Assembly: GCA_036555615.1 (NCBI GenBank)
Contig: DATBKZ010000059.1
Span: 62,001 to 126,000, forward strand
Direction of reading: 5' to 3'
DNA from: SG8-41 sp036555615
GTDB taxonomy: Bacteria; Pseudomonadota; Gammaproteobacteria; Burkholderiales; SG8-41
DNA length: 64,000 nucleotides
Below the pieces are notes generated by a model. The model was not told where the DNA came from, searched no databases, and saw only the letters and a list, made by a program, of their open reading frames with translations. Position 1 is the first letter of the stretch, and every line of letters begins with the position of its first letter. This document shows positions 36,371 to 45,559 of this stretch, piece after piece. The position numbers were made by a program, and so were the translations under genes.

Positions 36371-37297
36371 ATGTCAGTCAAGCATCCCATCATTGCGGTG
36401 ACCGGGTCCTCCGGGGCGGGGACGACCACGGTGCAGAGCGCGTTCGCGTACATCTTCCGGCGCGAGAACGTCAACGCCGCGTTTGTCGAGGGCGACAGCT
36501 TTCACCGCTACGACCGCGCGGAGATGAAGAATGCGATCGCGAGATCGGAGCGTAGCGGCCGCCGCCCGATGAGCCATTTCGGGCCCGAAGCAAACCTGTT
36601 CGAGCAGCTCGAGGGCCTGTTCCGCCAATACGGGGAAACCGGCACCGGAAAGGTGCGCCGCTACCTGCACGACGAGAAGGAAGCCGCTCCCTACGGCTTG
36701 CCGGCCGGGACGTTCACCGCATGGGAGACGCTGCCCGAGGGCTCCGACCTCCTGTTCTACGAGGGACTGCACGGCGGCATCGTCACCGACCGGGTGAACG
36801 TTGCGCGCTATGCCGATCTGCTGATCGGCGTCGTGCCGATCATCAACCTGGAGTGGATCCAGAAGATCCACCGCGACACCAACCTGCGGGGCTATTCGCG
36901 CGAGGCGGTGCAGGACACCATCCTGCGGCGCATGCACGATTACGTCCACTACATCTGCCCGCAGTTCACCCAGACGCACATCAACTTCCAGCGCGTGCCG
37001 ACGGTGGACACCTCGAACCCGTTCATTGCGAAGGACATCCCCACGCTCGATGAATCGTTCGTGGTGATCCGCTTCCGCAACCCCATCGGCGTGGATTTCC
37101 CGTATCTGCTGACGATGATCCACGATTCCTTCATGTCCCGCCCCAACAACATCGTCGTGCCGGGAGGCAAGCTGGAGCTTGCGATGCAGCTCATCGTGAC
37201 GCCGATCATCTGGAGGCTGATGGAGGATCGCAAGCGGCTGGGCACGCGCGCCGGCCCGGTGGAGCATGCGATCGGTCTGGTGCGCAACCGGGCCTGA
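36371..37297 (+). CDS. cbbP: phosphoribulokinase
   Basis: Makes ribulose-1,5-bisphosphate, the RuBisCO substrate, from ribulose-5-phosphate and ATP. The P-loop is GSSGAGTTT (12-20). Family segments VEGDSFHRYDRAEMK, HFGPEANLF and FYEGLHGGIV are present. The 308-residue length indicates the proteobacterial octameric class. It follows cbbY by 9 bases and, with cbbM, defines the Calvin cycle here. Confidence 0.97.
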   Translation: MSVKHPIIAVTGSSGAGTTTVQSAFAYIFRRENVNAAFVEGDSFHRYDRAEMKNAIARSERSGRRPMSHFGPEANLFEQLEGLFRQYGETGTGKVRRYLHDEKEAAPYGLPAGTFTAWETLPEGSDLLFYEGLHGGIVTDRVNVARYADLLIGVVPIINLEWIQKIHRDTNLRGYSREAVQDTILRRMHDYVHYICPQFTQTHINFQRVPTVDTSNPFIAKDIPTLDESFVVIRFRNPIGVDFPYLLTMIHDSFMSRPNNIVVPGGKLELAMQLIVTPIIWRLMEDRKRLGTRAGPVEHAIGLVRNRA

Positions 37298-37330
37298 GGG
37301 CCTGTTCGCGCCTCTGGAGGAGAGAAGGCC

Positions 37331-38395
37331 ATGGCGTTGATCTCGCTGCGCCAGCTGCTCGATCACGCGGCCGAGCGCGGCTACGGCATTCCGGCGTTCA
37401 ACGTGAACAACCTCGAGCAGATCCAGGCGATCATGCAGGCGGCGGACGCAACTAACAGCCCGGTGATCCTGCAGGGCTCGGCCGGTGCGCGCAAGTACGC
37501 GGGCGAGCCGTTCCTGCGCCACATGGTACTCGCCGCCGTCGAGATGTATCCGCATATCCCGGTCGCGCTGCACCAGGACCACGGCGCAAGCCCGGCGGTG
37601 TGCCAGCGCTCGATCCGATCGGGTTTCACGAGCGTGATGATGGATGGGTCGCTGCGCGAGGACATGAAAACGCCCGCACCTTACGACTACAACGTCGCGG
37701 TCACTGGCAAGGTGGTGGAGCTTGCGCACGCGGTGGGTGTCTCGGTGGAGGGCGAGCTCGGCTGCCTCGGCTCGCTCGAATCCGGGCGCGCCGGCAAGGA
37801 GGACGGATCCGGCGCCGAGGGTGAGCTCACGCGCGATCAACTGCTCACGGATCCCGAGCAGGCAGCCGACTTCGTGCGGCGCACGGGTGTCGACGCCCTC
37901 GCCATCGCGATCGGGACCTCGCACGGCGCATACAAGTTCTCGCGCCGTCCGACCGGCGACATCCTCGCGATCGACCGCATCAAGGCGATCCATGTCCGCG
38001 TTCCCGGCACGCATCTCGTGATGCACGGCTCGAGCTCGGTCCCTCAGGAGTGGCTCGCCGTGATCCGCGAGCACGGCGGAGCGCTTAGGGAGACTTACGG
38101 TGTCCCCGTCGAGGAGATCCAGGAAGGCATCCGCCACGGCGTGCGCAAGGTGAACATCGACACCGACATCCGTCTCGCGATGACCGGCGCGATCAGGCGC
38201 TGTTATGCGAAGAACCGGAGCGAATTCGACCCGCGCAAGCCGCTCAAGGAAGCGATGCTCGCCGCGAAGGAACTGTGCACGAGCCGCTACGAGGCCTTCG
38301 GCTGCGCCGGGCAGGCCGCGCACATCAAGGCGCTGCCGCTGGAGTCGATGGCCGAGCGCTACGCGCGCGGCGAGCTCGACCCGGTGGTGCATTGA
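37331..38395 (+). CDS. cbbA: fructose-bisphosphate aldolase, class II (Calvin-cycle type)
   Basis: Zinc-dependent aldolase acting on fructose-1,6- and sedoheptulose-1,7-bisphosphate. Visible motifs are GIPAFNVNNLEQIQAI, the zinc ligands in HQDHGASPAV, GTSHGAYKF and HGSSSVPQEW, and VRKVNIDTDIRLAMTGAIR. The 354-residue length and sequence match the CbbA subtype found in autotrophs. It follows prk with a GGAGGAGA ribosome-binding site. A non-homologous class I aldolase is encoded at the end of the same operon. Confidence 0.96.
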   Translation: MALISLRQLLDHAAERGYGIPAFNVNNLEQIQAIMQAADATNSPVILQGSAGARKYAGEPFLRHMVLAAVEMYPHIPVALHQDHGASPAVCQRSIRSGFTSVMMDGSLREDMKTPAPYDYNVAVTGKVVELAHAVGVSVEGELGCLGSLESGRAGKEDGSGAEGELTRDQLLTDPEQAADFVRRTGVDALAIAIGTSHGAYKFSRRPTGDILAIDRIKAIHVRVPGTHLVMHGSSSVPQEWLAVIREHGGALRETYGVPVEEIQEGIRHGVRKVNIDTDIRLAMTGAIRRCYAKNRSEFDPRKPLKEAMLAAKELCTSRYEAFGCAGQAAHIKALPLESMAERYARGELDPVVH

Positions 38396-38429
38396 CCTCT
38401 CGTAGCCAACGCGGAGCGATTGCACGATA

Positions 38430-40478
38430 ATGGACACCTTTCCACTCGTGAATGCCGGAAGCAGACGGATGAGCAACCGCCCGGAGCTGGCGAACGCGCT
38501 CCGCGCATTGGCGATGGACGCGGTACAGAAGGCGAATTCGGGCCATCCCGGGATGCCGATGGGCATGGCCGAGATCGCCGAAGTCCTCTGGAACCATCAC
38601 CTGCGGCACAACCCCGCAAATCCCGCCTGGCCCGACCGCGACCGCTTCGTGCTTTCGAACGGGCACGGCTCGATGCTGCTCTACGCGCTGCTTCATCTCA
38701 CGGGCTACGACATGCCGATGGAGGAGCTCAAGCGTTTTCGTCAGCTGCACTCGAAGACCCCGGGCCACCCCGAGTACGGCTGCGCGCCGGGAGTGGAGAC
38801 GACGACCGGCCCGCTCGGGCAAGGGCTGGCAAACGCGGTCGGCATGGCGCTCGCGGAAAAGATCCTCGCGGCGGAGTTCAATCGCGGCGGCTTCGACATC
38901 GTGAACCATTACACCTACGTCTTCCTCGGCGACGGCTGCCTGATGGAGGGCGTCTCGCACGAGGCCTGCTCGCTCGCGGGGGTGCTGGGCCTCGGGAAGC
39001 TCATCGCCTTCTATGACGACAACGGCATCTCGATCGACGGCCGTGTCTCGGGCTGGTTCGGGGACGACACGCCCGCGCGCTTCCGCGCCTACGGCTGGCA
39101 CGTCGTCGCCGACGTCGACGGCCATAGTTATCAGGCAATCGAGCGGGCGCTCGCGGTAGCGAAGGCGCAGCGCGAGCGCCCCACCCTGATCTGCTGCAAG
39201 ACCGTGATCGGCAAGGGCGCGCCGAACAAGCAGGGCTCGCACGACTGTCACGGCGCCGCGCTCGGCGAGAAGGAGGTCGCGGCGGCCCGCGAGCACATCG
39301 GCTGGAAGTACCCGCCGTTCGAGGTCCCCGAGCACGTCTACGCGGCCTGGGACGCGCGCGCCCGGGGCGCCGAGCTCGAAGCCCGGTGGACCGAGAAACT
39401 CGCGTCCTACGCCAGGGCTCATCCCGATCTCGCCCGCGAGTTTCAGCGCCGGACCGCAGGTGAGCTGCCGGCCGACTGGCGCGAGCGCTGCGACCTGCTG
39501 ACCGCAAAGGTGAACGAGAAGGCGGAAACGATCGCCACACGCAAGGCGTCGCAGAACGTTCTCGAGATCCTGGGCCCGGCGCTTCCGGAGCTCGTCGGGG
39601 GCTCCGCCGACCTCACGTGGTCGAACCTGACGATGTGGTCGGGCTCGAAACCGCTCGGCCCCGCGAACGGCGGGAATTACATCTATTTCGGCGTGCGCGA
39701 GTTCGGCATGGCGGGCATCGCCAACGGCCTGGCCCTGCACCGCGGCGTGGTCCCCTACGCGGGCACATTCCTGGTGTTCTCCGACTACTGCCGCAACGCG
39801 CTGCGCGTGGCGGCGCTCATGAAGGTCCGCGCGATCTACGTGTTCACCCATGACTCGATCGGGCTCGGCGAGGACGGGCCGACCCATCAACCGATCGAGC
39901 AGGCAGCGAGCCTGCGGCTCATGCCCAACATGGAAGTCTGGCGCCCCTGTGACGCCGCGGAGACCGTGGTCGCGTGGATCGCCGCCATCGAGCGCCGCGG
40001 CGGGCCGACGAGCCTGCTGCTTTCGCGGCAGAACCTGCCGTTCCAGAGACGCACGCCAGAGCAGCTCTCAAACATCGCGCGCGGCGCGTATGTGCTCGCG
40101 GAGGCGCCGGGGGGCGTGCCGCGCTGCGTGGTGATCGCGACCGGTTCGGAGGTCGCGGTGGCGCTGGAGGCGCAGAAGCAGCTCGCGCATGAAGGCATCG
40201 CCATGCGCGTCGTCTCGATGCCCTCGACTACGGTCTTCGACCGGCAGGACGAGGCGTATCGCCAGGGCGTGCTGCCGCGGGGGGTGGCGCGGGTGGCGGT
40301 GGAAGCCGGTGTCTCCGACTACTGGCGCAAGTACGTCGGCCTCGAAGGCGCGGTGGTCGGCATCGACCGCTTCGGAGAATCCGCTCCCGCCGGGGAGCTG
40401 TTCAAGCACTTCGGATTCACGGCTGCCGGCGTTGCCGCCGCGGTGAAGGGGGCGTTGTCACGCAGCGCCCCGGGTTGA
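38430..40478 (+). CDS. cbbT: transketolase
   Basis: Thiamine-diphosphate enzyme that transfers two-carbon units in the regenerative Calvin cycle and the pentose phosphate pathway. Visible motifs are NSGHPGMPMGMAEIAEVLW, HGSMLLYALLHLTGY, GPLGQGLANAVGMA, the ThDP-binding GDGCLMEGVSHEA onward, and HDSIGLGEDGPTHQP. The product is 682 residues from ATG 38430; an in-frame ATG at 38469 (MSNRPELANALRALA) matches the usual N-terminus better and is preceded by a GGAAG purine run. It lies between the aldolase and GAPDH. Confidence 0.96.
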   Translation: MDTFPLVNAGSRRMSNRPELANALRALAMDAVQKANSGHPGMPMGMAEIAEVLWNHHLRHNPANPAWPDRDRFVLSNGHGSMLLYALLHLTGYDMPMEELKRFRQLHSKTPGHPEYGCAPGVETTTGPLGQGLANAVGMALAEKILAAEFNRGGFDIVNHYTYVFLGDGCLMEGVSHEACSLAGVLGLGKLIAFYDDNGISIDGRVSGWFGDDTPARFRAYGWHVVADVDGHSYQAIERALAVAKAQRERPTLICCKTVIGKGAPNKQGSHDCHGAALGEKEVAAAREHIGWKYPPFEVPEHVYAAWDARARGAELEARWTEKLASYARAHPDLAREFQRRTAGELPADWRERCDLLTAKVNEKAETIATRKASQNVLEILGPALPELVGGSADLTWSNLTMWSGSKPLGPANGGNYIYFGVREFGMAGIANGLALHRGVVPYAGTFLVFSDYCRNALRVAALMKVRAIYVFTHDSIGLGEDGPTHQPIEQAASLRLMPNMEVWRPCDAAETVVAWIAAIERRGGPTSLLLSRQNLPFQRRTPEQLSNIARGAYVLAEAPGGVPRCVVIATGSEVAVALEAQKQLAHEGIAMRVVSMPSTTVFDRQDEAYRQGVLPRGVARVAVEAGVSDYWRKYVGLEGAVVGIDRFGESAPAGELFKHFGFTAAGVAAAVKGALSRSAPG

Positions 40479-40545
40479 GGCAGGTCAAGGACCGGGGCCG
40501 GTGCCGCGTTAGAATATCGCTTCAGTTTGTTCCCGGAGCAGCTTC

Positions 40546-41559
40546 ATGAACATCAAGGTGGCAATCAACGGCTACGGCCGCATCGGCCGCAACATCCTGC
40601 GCGCCCATTACGAAGGGGGCAATAAGCACCCCATCGATATCGTGGCATTGAACGACCTCGGCAGCGCCGAGACCAACGCGCACCTCACGCGCTACGACAC
40701 GGCGCACGGGCGCTTCCCCGGCAAGGTCGATGTGGACGGCGAATCGATGGTGGTGAACGGTGACCGCATCAAGGTGCTGGCGATGCGCAATCCCGCGGAG
40801 CTGCCGTGGGGAAAGCTGGGGGTCGACGTTGTGCTCGAATGCACCGGGCTCTTCACCAGCAAGGAGAAGGCGGGCGCGCACCTGAAGGGCGGGGCCAAGA
40901 AGGTCATCATCTCGGCGCCCGGCGGCAAGGACGTGGATGCGACCGTCGTCTACGGCGTGAACCACCGGACGCTCAAAGGCAGCCACACCGTCATCTCGAA
41001 CGCCTCGTGCACGACCAATTGCCTGGCGCCGATGGTGAAGGTGCTGCACGACAAGATCGGCGTGGTGCAGGGGCTGATGACGACCGTGCACGCCTACACC
41101 AACGACCAGGTGCTGACCGACGTGTATCACGAGGACCTGAGGCGTGCGCGCTCGGCGACCATGTCGATGATCCCCACGAAGACCGGCGCCGCCGCCGCGG
41201 TCGGCCTCGTGCTTCCGGAATTGAACGGCAAGCTCGACGGCTTCGCGGTGCGGGTGCCGACGATCAACGTGTCGCTGGTCGACCTGACATTCACTGCCGC
41301 GCGCGCCACGACCGTCGAAGAGGTGAACGCCGTGATGAAGGCCGCGGCGAGCAGCGAGCTGAAGGGGGTGCTCGAGTACACCCAGGCGCCGCTGGTTTCG
41401 ATCGACTTCAATCACAACCCCGCCTCCAGCATTTTCGACGGCTCGCTCACCAAGGTCACCGGCGGCACGCTGGTGAAGGCGCTCGCGTGGTACGACAATG
41501 AATGGGGATTCAGCAACCGCATGCTGGATGCCACGGTTGCCTTGATGAACGCGAAGTAG
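40546..41559 (+). CDS. gap: glyceraldehyde-3-phosphate dehydrogenase
   Basis: Interconverts 1,3-bisphosphoglycerate and glyceraldehyde-3-phosphate. The Rossmann N-terminus INGYGRIGRNILRA, the active-site SNASCTTNCLAPM with catalytic Cys, and WYDNEWGFSNRML are present. The residue following the second beta strand (ALNDLGS) keeps Asp, which favours NAD over NADP, though this is an inference. Its 337 residues are standard. It lies between transketolase and PGK. Confidence 0.97.
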   Translation: MNIKVAINGYGRIGRNILRAHYEGGNKHPIDIVALNDLGSAETNAHLTRYDTAHGRFPGKVDVDGESMVVNGDRIKVLAMRNPAELPWGKLGVDVVLECTGLFTSKEKAGAHLKGGAKKVIISAPGGKDVDATVVYGVNHRTLKGSHTVISNASCTTNCLAPMVKVLHDKIGVVQGLMTTVHAYTNDQVLTDVYHEDLRRARSATMSMIPTKTGAAAAVGLVLPELNGKLDGFAVRVPTINVSLVDLTFTAARATTVEEVNAVMKAAASSELKGVLEYTQAPLVSIDFNHNPASSIFDGSLTKVTGGTLVKALAWYDNEWGFSNRMLDATVALMNAK

Positions 41560-41628
41560 CGGCCGGCGGTCGGGGCTCATCCACCGCCGGGACTCTTGCC
41601 GGGACAGACGGCTGATTGCTGGCTGCGC

Positions 41629-42816
41629 ATGCCGTTCCTCAAACTGACCGAATTGCCGCTCGCGGGCAAGCGCGTATTCATCCGCGCCGATCTCAACGTT
41701 CCCCAGGACGACGCGGGCCATATCACGGAAGACACGCGCATACGCGCCTCGCTCCCCGGCATCGCGCACGCACTGAAAAGCGGTGCGGCGGTGATGGTGA
41801 CCTCGCACCTGGGACGTCCCACCGAGGGCAAGCTCATGCCCGAGGACTCGCTCGCGCCCGTTGCGAAGCGCCTGGGCGAGATGATTGGGCGCCCCGTACG
41901 TCTGGTGCAGAACTGGGTGGACGGGAGCTTCGAGGTGAAGCCGGGCGAAGTGGTGATGCTGGAGAATTGCCGCGTCAACAAGGGCGAAAAGAAGAACGAT
42001 GAGGCGCTCGCCCGCAAGATGGCGGCCCTGTGCGACGTCTATGTGAACGACGCCTTCGGCACGGCGCACCGCGCGGAGGCGACCACCCACGGCATGGCGC
42101 GGTTCGCGCCGATCGCCTGCGCCGGCCCGCTCATGGCGGGCGAGCTCGAAGCGCTGGGACGGGCGCTCGGCAACCCCGCGCGCCCGCTGGTTGCGATCGT
42201 CGCCGGCGCGAAAGTCTCCACCAAGCTCACGATCCTCAAGTCGCTCGCGGAGAAGGTCGACCAGCTCGTGGTGGGCGGCGGCATCGCCAATACCTTCCTC
42301 GCCGCCGCCGGGCTGCCGATTGGAAAATCGCTCGCCGAGCTCGAGCTCGTGGGCGAGGCGCGGGTCATCATCGATCTCATGAAGCGCCGCGGCGCGGCGG
42401 TCCCGCTGCCCGTGGACGTCGTGGTGGCGAACGACATCTCGCCGCTCGCGCGCGCGAACCGCGTCGCGGCGGCGGAGGTGCGGCCCGACGACATGATCCT
42501 CGACATCGGCCCGCAAACGGCGCAGACGCTCGCCGGGATCCTGGCCCGGGCGGGCACCATCGTCTGGAACGGGCCGGTCGGCGTGTTCGAGTACGAGCAG
42601 TTCGCCGCCGGCACGCGGGCGGTCGCGCTCGCCATCGCCGGGTCGAAGGCATTTTCCATCGCCGGCGGCGGCGACACGCTCGCCGCAATCGCGAAGTTCG
42701 GCATTGCGGACAGGATTTCCTATATCTCCACCGGCGGCGGCGCGTTCCTCGAGTTCCTCGAGGGCAAGAAGCTGCCCGCGGTCGAGGTGCTCGAGCAGCG
42801 CGCCGCCAAGAGCTGA
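41629..42816 (+). CDS. pgk: phosphoglycerate kinase
   Basis: Transfers phosphate between 1,3-bisphosphoglycerate and ADP. Visible motifs are KRVFIRADLNVPQDD, TSHLGRPTEG, VYVNDAFGTAHRAEA, WNGPVGVFEYEQFAAGT and GGGDTLAAI. I place the start at ATG 41629 (MPFLKLTELPLAGKR), giving 395 residues; the frame extends eleven codons upstream without family support. It is the sixth cbb-operon gene counted from cbbM. Confidence 0.97.
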   Translation: MPFLKLTELPLAGKRVFIRADLNVPQDDAGHITEDTRIRASLPGIAHALKSGAAVMVTSHLGRPTEGKLMPEDSLAPVAKRLGEMIGRPVRLVQNWVDGSFEVKPGEVVMLENCRVNKGEKKNDEALARKMAALCDVYVNDAFGTAHRAEATTHGMARFAPIACAGPLMAGELEALGRALGNPARPLVAIVAGAKVSTKLTILKSLAEKVDQLVVGGGIANTFLAAAGLPIGKSLAELELVGEARVIIDLMKRRGAAVPLPVDVVVANDISPLARANRVAAAEVRPDDMILDIGPQTAQTLAGILARAGTIVWNGPVGVFEYEQFAAGTRAVALAIAGSKAFSIAGGGDTLAAIAKFGIADRISYISTGGGAFLEFLEGKKLPAVEVLEQRAAKS

Positions 42817-42912
42817 GTCAGCGGCAGAGTCCGTTCGGGGCCTGTCGAGGTATTGCCGAAGGATGCCGGGCGTTGGGCTAGAATCGCCTAACCGGAATCC
42901 CTGAACCGCCCC

Positions 42913-44340
42913 ATGGCCCGCCGCACCAAGATCGTCGCGACCCTTGGTCCCGCATCGAGCGATGCGAAGACGCTCGCGCGCATGATCGAGGCCGGCCTCG
43001 ACGTCGTGCGCGTGAACTTCTCGCACGGCAGCGCCGCCGAGCACCGCAAGCACGTGGAGCTCGTGCGCTCGCTCGCGCGCCGCGCGGGGCATGCGGTCGG
43101 CGTGCTGGTCGACCTGCAGGGCCCCAAGATCCGCATCGGTCGCTTCACGGACGGCAGGATCACGCTCGCACCGGGCGCGAAGTTCGTCCTCGACGCCGAC
43201 TGCAAGCTCGGCGACGAGCACACGGTCGGCCTCGATTACCGCAACCTCCCTAACGACGTCCGTCCGGGTGACACGCTGCTGCTCGACGACGGGCGCATCG
43301 TGCTCGGCGTCGCCGCGGTCCGCGGGCCGCGCATCACCACCGTCGTGGAGCAGGGCGGCGCGCTCTCCAACAACAAGGGCATCAACCGCAAGGGCGGCGG
43401 CCTCACCGCGCCGGCGTTGACCGAAAAGGACATGCAGGACATCCGGTTGGCCGCCGAGCTCAAGGCGGATTTCCTGGGCGTCTCGTTCCCGCGCTCGGGC
43501 GCCGACATCAAGTGGGCGCGCGACCTCATGCACAAGGCGGGCGGCCGGGCGCTGACGGTCGCGAAGATCGAGCGCGCGGAGGCGATTCCGGCGCTGGACG
43601 ACATCCTCGACGCCTCCGACTGCGTCATGGTCGCGCGCGGCGACCTGGCGGTGGAGGTCGGCGACGCCGCGGTGCCGGCGCTTCAGAAGCGCATGCTCCG
43701 CATGGCGCGGCAGAAGAACCGGATCACGATCACCGCCACCCAGATGATGGAGTCGATGATCGCCAACCCGATCCCGACGCGGGCCGAAGTGTCGGACGTC
43801 GCCAACGCCGTGCTCGACGGCACCGACGCCGTGATGCTCTCGGCGGAAACCGCAACCGGGAAATATCCGGTGGAAACCGTTGCGGCGATGGCGCGCGTGT
43901 GCATCGAGGCGGAAAAGGAGGACACGCCGTCGCAGGAGCGTCGGCACGGGGCGGCGCCGGCGGAGGTCGAGGAATCGATCGCGCGCGCCACCGTCTTCAC
44001 CGCGAGCAACCTCGACATCAAGGCAGTGGCGGCGCTGACGCAGAGCGGCAAGACCGCGCTCCTCATGTCGCGCATGCACTCGAACGTGCCGATCTACGCC
44101 ATGAGCTCGGTGGTGGAAACCCGGCGCCGCGTCACGCTGTTCCGGGGCGTGTACCCCGTCAAGTTCAAGGGCGCGCGCAATCCCGAGCGCGCGCTGCACA
44201 TGGCGGAGGACGAGCTCCTCGCCCGCGGCGTGGTGCAGCATGGAGACTATATCGTCCTCACCATCGGCGAGCCCATGGGCAAGGCTGGCGGCACCAACAC
44301 GATGAAGATCGTGAAGGTGGGGGAGCACCGCAGGGCGTAA
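42913..44340 (+). CDS. pyk: pyruvate kinase
   Basis: Final glycolytic step from phosphoenolpyruvate to pyruvate. The start MARRTKIVATLGPASSDAKT, the Mg/substrate signature with KIERAEAIPALDDIL, the ARGDLAVEVG stretch and TATQMMESMIANPIPTRAEV are intact. At 475 residues it has the length of bacterial enzymes with the C-terminal regulatory domain. It sits inside the carbon-fixation operon, so the cluster extends from CO2 fixation through to pyruvate. Confidence 0.97.
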   Translation: MARRTKIVATLGPASSDAKTLARMIEAGLDVVRVNFSHGSAAEHRKHVELVRSLARRAGHAVGVLVDLQGPKIRIGRFTDGRITLAPGAKFVLDADCKLGDEHTVGLDYRNLPNDVRPGDTLLLDDGRIVLGVAAVRGPRITTVVEQGGALSNNKGINRKGGGLTAPALTEKDMQDIRLAAELKADFLGVSFPRSGADIKWARDLMHKAGGRALTVAKIERAEAIPALDDILDASDCVMVARGDLAVEVGDAAVPALQKRMLRMARQKNRITITATQMMESMIANPIPTRAEVSDVANAVLDGTDAVMLSAETATGKYPVETVAAMARVCIEAEKEDTPSQERRHGAAPAEVEESIARATVFTASNLDIKAVAALTQSGKTALLMSRMHSNVPIYAMSSVVETRRRVTLFRGVYPVKFKGARNPERALHMAEDELLARGVVQHGDYIVLTIGEPMGKAGGTNTMKIVKVGEHRRA

Positions 44341-44450
44341 GGCAGAAGGCAGAAGGCGGAGCATTTGCTGTTGCCGGCGTAGTAAAATCCCAGATCCCGT
44401 AACAAGTCACGAGACACGAGTCACCCGGCCGTTCGTTCGAGGAGGTCCCC

Positions 44451-45479
44451 ATGTCAACCCAGTCATTGGAAGCCGTTGCCAAGTCCATGGTCGCGCCGGG
44501 CAAGGGCATACTCGCGGCCGACGAATCCACCGGCACCATCGAGAAGCGCTTCAAGAGCATCAGCGTCGAGAACACCGAGGAGCACCGCCGCGCCTACCGC
44601 GATCTCCTGTTCTCCGCCAAGGGCATCGGCCAGTACATCGGCGGCGCCATTCTCTATGACGAGACGCTGCGGCAGAAATCGGCGGACGGCACGCCGTTTC
44701 CGGAGCTGCTCGCCAAGCAGGGCGTAATCCCCGGCATCAAGGTGGACACGGGCGCGAAGGAGATGGCGCTTTGCCCCGGCGAGACGGTAACGGAAGGCCT
44801 CGACGGCCTCGCCAAGCGGTGCGCGGAGTACGTGAAGCTCGGCGCGCGCTTTGCCAAGTGGCGCGCGGTGATCACGATCGGCGCCGGCATCCCTTCGCAG
44901 GCGTGCATCACCGCGAACGCGCATGCGCTCGCGCGCTACGCCGCAATCTGCCAGGCCGCCGGCCTGGTGCCCATCGTCGAGCCCGAAGTGCTGATGGACG
45001 GCGATCACACCATCGAGCGCTGCGAGGAGGCAACCGAATGGACCCTGCGCGAGCAGTTCGCCGCGCTTGCCAGCCAGCGCGTCGCTTTCGAGCGGATGGT
45101 GCTGAAGCCCTCCATGGTCGTGTCCGGCGCGAGCTGCAAGCAGCAGGCCTCGGTCACCGAAGTGGCCGAGCGCACGCTCAAAGTTCTCAGGCGAACCGTG
45201 CCCGCGGCGGTGCCCGGCATCGCATTTCTTTCCGGCGGCCAGAGCGACGAGCTCGCAACCGCGCATCTGGACGCGATGAACAAGCTGGGCGGCGCGGCGT
45301 GGACGCTGTCGTTCTCTTATGGGCGGGCGCTGCAGGCGGCTGCGCTCAAGGCGTGGCGAGGCAACCCGGCCAATATCGCGGCGGCGCAGAGAGCGTTCAT
45401 TCACCGTGCCCGCATGAACGGCCTGGCCAGCACCGGCCGCTATAGCGCGGACCTCGAACGGCAGGCACTCGCCGCTTAG
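44451..45479 (+). CDS. fda: fructose-bisphosphate aldolase, class I
   Basis: Schiff-base aldolase of the animal/plant-like class I family. The N-terminus shows MVAPGKGILAADESTGTIEK; the Schiff-base lysine is in RMVLKPSMVVSG; the C-terminal part has FLSGGQSDELATAHLDAMN and LSFSYGRALQAAAL. Length 342. A strong GAGGAGGT ribosome-binding site lies 44440-44447. It is unrelated in fold mechanism to the class II enzyme 6 kb upstream in the same cluster. The gene symbol is a commonly used one and not certain for this lineage. Confidence 0.95.
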   Translation: MSTQSLEAVAKSMVAPGKGILAADESTGTIEKRFKSISVENTEEHRRAYRDLLFSAKGIGQYIGGAILYDETLRQKSADGTPFPELLAKQGVIPGIKVDTGAKEMALCPGETVTEGLDGLAKRCAEYVKLGARFAKWRAVITIGAGIPSQACITANAHALARYAAICQAAGLVPIVEPEVLMDGDHTIERCEEATEWTLREQFAALASQRVAFERMVLKPSMVVSGASCKQQASVTEVAERTLKVLRRTVPAAVPGIAFLSGGQSDELATAHLDAMNKLGGAAWTLSFSYGRALQAAALKAWRGNPANIAAAQRAFIHRARMNGLASTGRYSADLERQALAA

Positions 45480-45559
45480 AGCTGCTGAAACGCGAAAACG
45501 CCAGTCACGCCAGGAACCGGATTGAACTGACGCCGCTTCGCTTCCGCGGCTGCGACTCC

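Noticed and set aside
40522..44364. A 1280-codon open frame on the minus strand opposite gap, pgk and pyk
   Set aside because: It is antisense to well-supported genes, Arg/His/Asp-rich with no family resemblance, and is a known artefact of codon bias in high-GC DNA.
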